Origin: Nemopilema nomurai
Taxonomy: Eukaryota > Cnidaria > Scyphozoa > Rhizostomeae > Rhizostomatidae
Assembly: GCA_003864495.1 (NCBI GenBank)
Contig: ML133488.1
Coordinates: 1,499,230 to 1,563,229 of the forward strand
Direction of reading: 5' to 3'
DNA length: 64,000 bases
A program made the position numbers and the translations under genes. Shown in pieces: positions 62,519 through 64,000 of the stretch. How positions within the stretch are numbered: the first letter of the stretch is position 1; each line of letters starts with the position of its first letter. The notes under the pieces are model-generated. The model was not told the origin of the DNA. It saw only the letters and a list, made by a program, of their open reading frames with translations, and did not search any database.

Positions 62519-63213
62519 TGTTAGAAATTAGCGAAGCGCGACGCTCTCGAAGTTCCACTGGAAATTTTCCGTGGTAGTTTTCTTAATTTCATTTGACTCC
62601 ACTGTCTATATTACATTTATTACTTTGCGAGTTTGTGATAAACGTTCGATTGGGAATGTCCTCAATTCAAGCCGTACAAGAAGAATAGCACCAGCATTAC
62701 CATGGCAACAACTGCTCGCCAGACTAACGGTCATTGATGTCACTTTCATTCCAGTTTTAATAAATATCAGTATTAGTTTAAAACAAACAGTCGAATCTCT
62801 ATTGCATCGTAGTCCCACGAAATAAAAAACTTTTTAGCTATTCTTAACCCTAGCTCAATTGCTGATAGAATAACTCAATGTTGATATATATGTATACAAG
62901 GATTGTCGTTCGTTACAAAGGACTGAAGCAATCCCAGTTATCGAGCATTTAAACATGGTGGTTAATCTTGTTTTGATATTAAACGAACACTATTTGCCCT
63001 CCTAACAAGATCAGGCAGGCATTTGTGCGCCTATTGCAACAACATAGTCCTGTAAGCATCGAAATGCTCGTAGAAAATGGTAATCGTGTTTATAGAACTT
63101 CATAGAACATCATTAGTAAAAGAGATGACCCCTGATCGCAAGCTGTCAGGTGTTTAAAAAAATTCTTTGACAATCTTGTGGTCCTTTTCACGTACAAAAA
63201 TTTCAAAGCTGAG
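62519..63213. other. Upstream region of the ankyrin gene
   Basis: Contains the presumed ankyrin-gene promoter close to 62.52 kb. Short open frames on both strands at 62570-62825 lack splice context and are mutual shadows. Nothing else recognised. Confidence 0.45.
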
Positions 63214-63465
63214 CTAACGGGACATTTTAACTACGAACCCTGATCTTATATCGAGGCGAGTTAGAGGTCTTTGCCTGCAGAGTTCGATAGTGTCATACTT
63301 GACAAAGAATTCATAAGAATAAAACAACATGAAAAACTTTTTAGCTGTTTGTCTAATAAACTTTCTTTTGTGCTTTGATGTTAGGTACTGCAAGATTCCT
63401 CCAGTCATAATGGCGTAGCCCAGTCTATCCACATCCGTTGCATTTTTTTTATCTCTAACCATCAT
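63214..63465 (-). CDS. Orphan ORF, 83 residues, possible exon
   Basis: An open frame with protein-like composition: MMVRDKKNATDVDRLGYAIM, TGGILQYLTSKHKRKFIRQ, and a basic, aromatic end. A GGTTAG acceptor-like motif lies just inside its start, so the true coding part may begin at the RDKK segment. No partner exon and no recognised family. Confidence 0.3.
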   Translation of the reverse strand: MMVRDKKNATDVDRLGYAIMTGGILQYLTSKHKRKFIRQTAKKFFMLFYSYEFFVKYDTIELCRQRPLTRLDIRSGFVVKMSR

Positions 63466-64000
63466 GACGACCGGATATGACTATTAAGGCAACCATGTAG
63501 AAATGCGATGCCTCGAATGCTGCACTTTGTCGATAAGGATCCGAATACCTATTTCGATAAGGATCTATTTTAGATAAGGATCTGAATTCGTATGATAATA
63601 GCGAAAAACCCAGAAGCAATCAGAAGAAGTAATCAAGAATTCTTGAAAACAGTGAAAGTTTATTAGAAAGTGAATCGTTGCTACGTACCAGATCCCTTGA
63701 TTATCAAAGACAGTAAAAGGGGGAAATAGATGAGTTGTAAAAACAGAGATTGCGTGTTTATACAAAAAACATTATTTAAAAAGTTACCTTTAATACGTTG
63801 TTAGTTCTCTGATATCAATCATCTATCATATCTTAATCATTAAACATTTACCTTTTTTCTCATTTTCAAGCATTACCATCTTACATTCTGAAATATTTTG
63901 ATGTTTGTTTACGCTCTAAGCAAAATCTAGCTGTTTTCTTTCGGCCGACTTTTGCCTTATCGGTCAAAAAATGGTTGACAGCCAAGGGCTTTACAAAACG
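63466..64000. other. Window end, nothing supported
   Basis: AT-rich sequence with a GATAAGGATC-type motif repeated three times at 63532-63580; no exon or element recognised. Confidence 0.4.

Noticed and set aside
62571..62825. Paired + and - frames upstream of the ankyrin gene
   Set aside because: They overlap each other, have no splice context or family resemblance, and probably fall in the promoter region.

Overview
The window is spliced animal nuclear DNA, AT-rich, with GT-AG introns, CxxC and HEAT proteins typical of metazoans, and no bacterial operons. Protein style and gene compactness suggest an invertebrate, most likely an anthozoan cnidarian (coral or anemone), but that assignment is an inference. 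I recognise four gene families from conserved exons: an FHOD-type formin (+ strand, 3.9-19.4 kb, N-terminus missing), VAC14 (- strand, 41.3-51.1 kb, all 16 exons, 717 residues), RABIF/MSS4 (+ strand, 53.7-54.9 kb, 2 exons) and a small ankyrin-repeat protein (- strand, 60.0-62.5 kb, 5 exons). Two more multi-exon genes are well supported by splice phase but not recognised: a 416-residue protein at 21.7-24.0 kb and a 473-residue coiled-coil protein at 55.6-58.7 kb.

Layout: 1-3.87 kb has no recognisable exon and ends in a long pyrimidine tract; 3.87-19.4 kb FHOD; 19.4-21.7 kb 3' regions of two convergent genes; 21.7-24.0 kb unknown gene; 24.0-26.2 kb non-coding, with decayed satellite monomers; 26.2-37.4 kb a tandem array of about 63 copies of a 177-bp unit; 37.4-41.3 kb non-coding apart from one orphan exon-like ORF and more decayed monomers; 41.3-51.1 kb VAC14, head-to-head with a short unknown first exon at 51.26 kb; 52.2-52.8 kb a PIF/Harbinger-like MITE; then RABIF, the coiled-coil gene and the ankyrin gene; 62.5-64 kb little that can be supported.

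The genes do not form a pathway. FHOD remodels actin, VAC14 scaffolds PI(3,5)P2 synthesis on endosomes and RABIF is a Rab chaperone/exchange factor, so the grouping is ordinary animal gene order. The most unusual material is repetitive: the 177-bp array, whose 59-codon period keeps an open frame, whose units meet at an 18-bp palindrome, and whose diverged relatives on both sides keep the palindrome and the 177-bp spacing while the rest of the sequence differs. Also notable are a one-base frameshift in the FHOD FH2 exon, a 27-bp intronic minisatellite carrying CRE palindromes in frame with FHOD, a four-copy hairpin-bearing dispersed repeat, and a RABIF start codon overlapping the stop of a two-codon upstream ORF.
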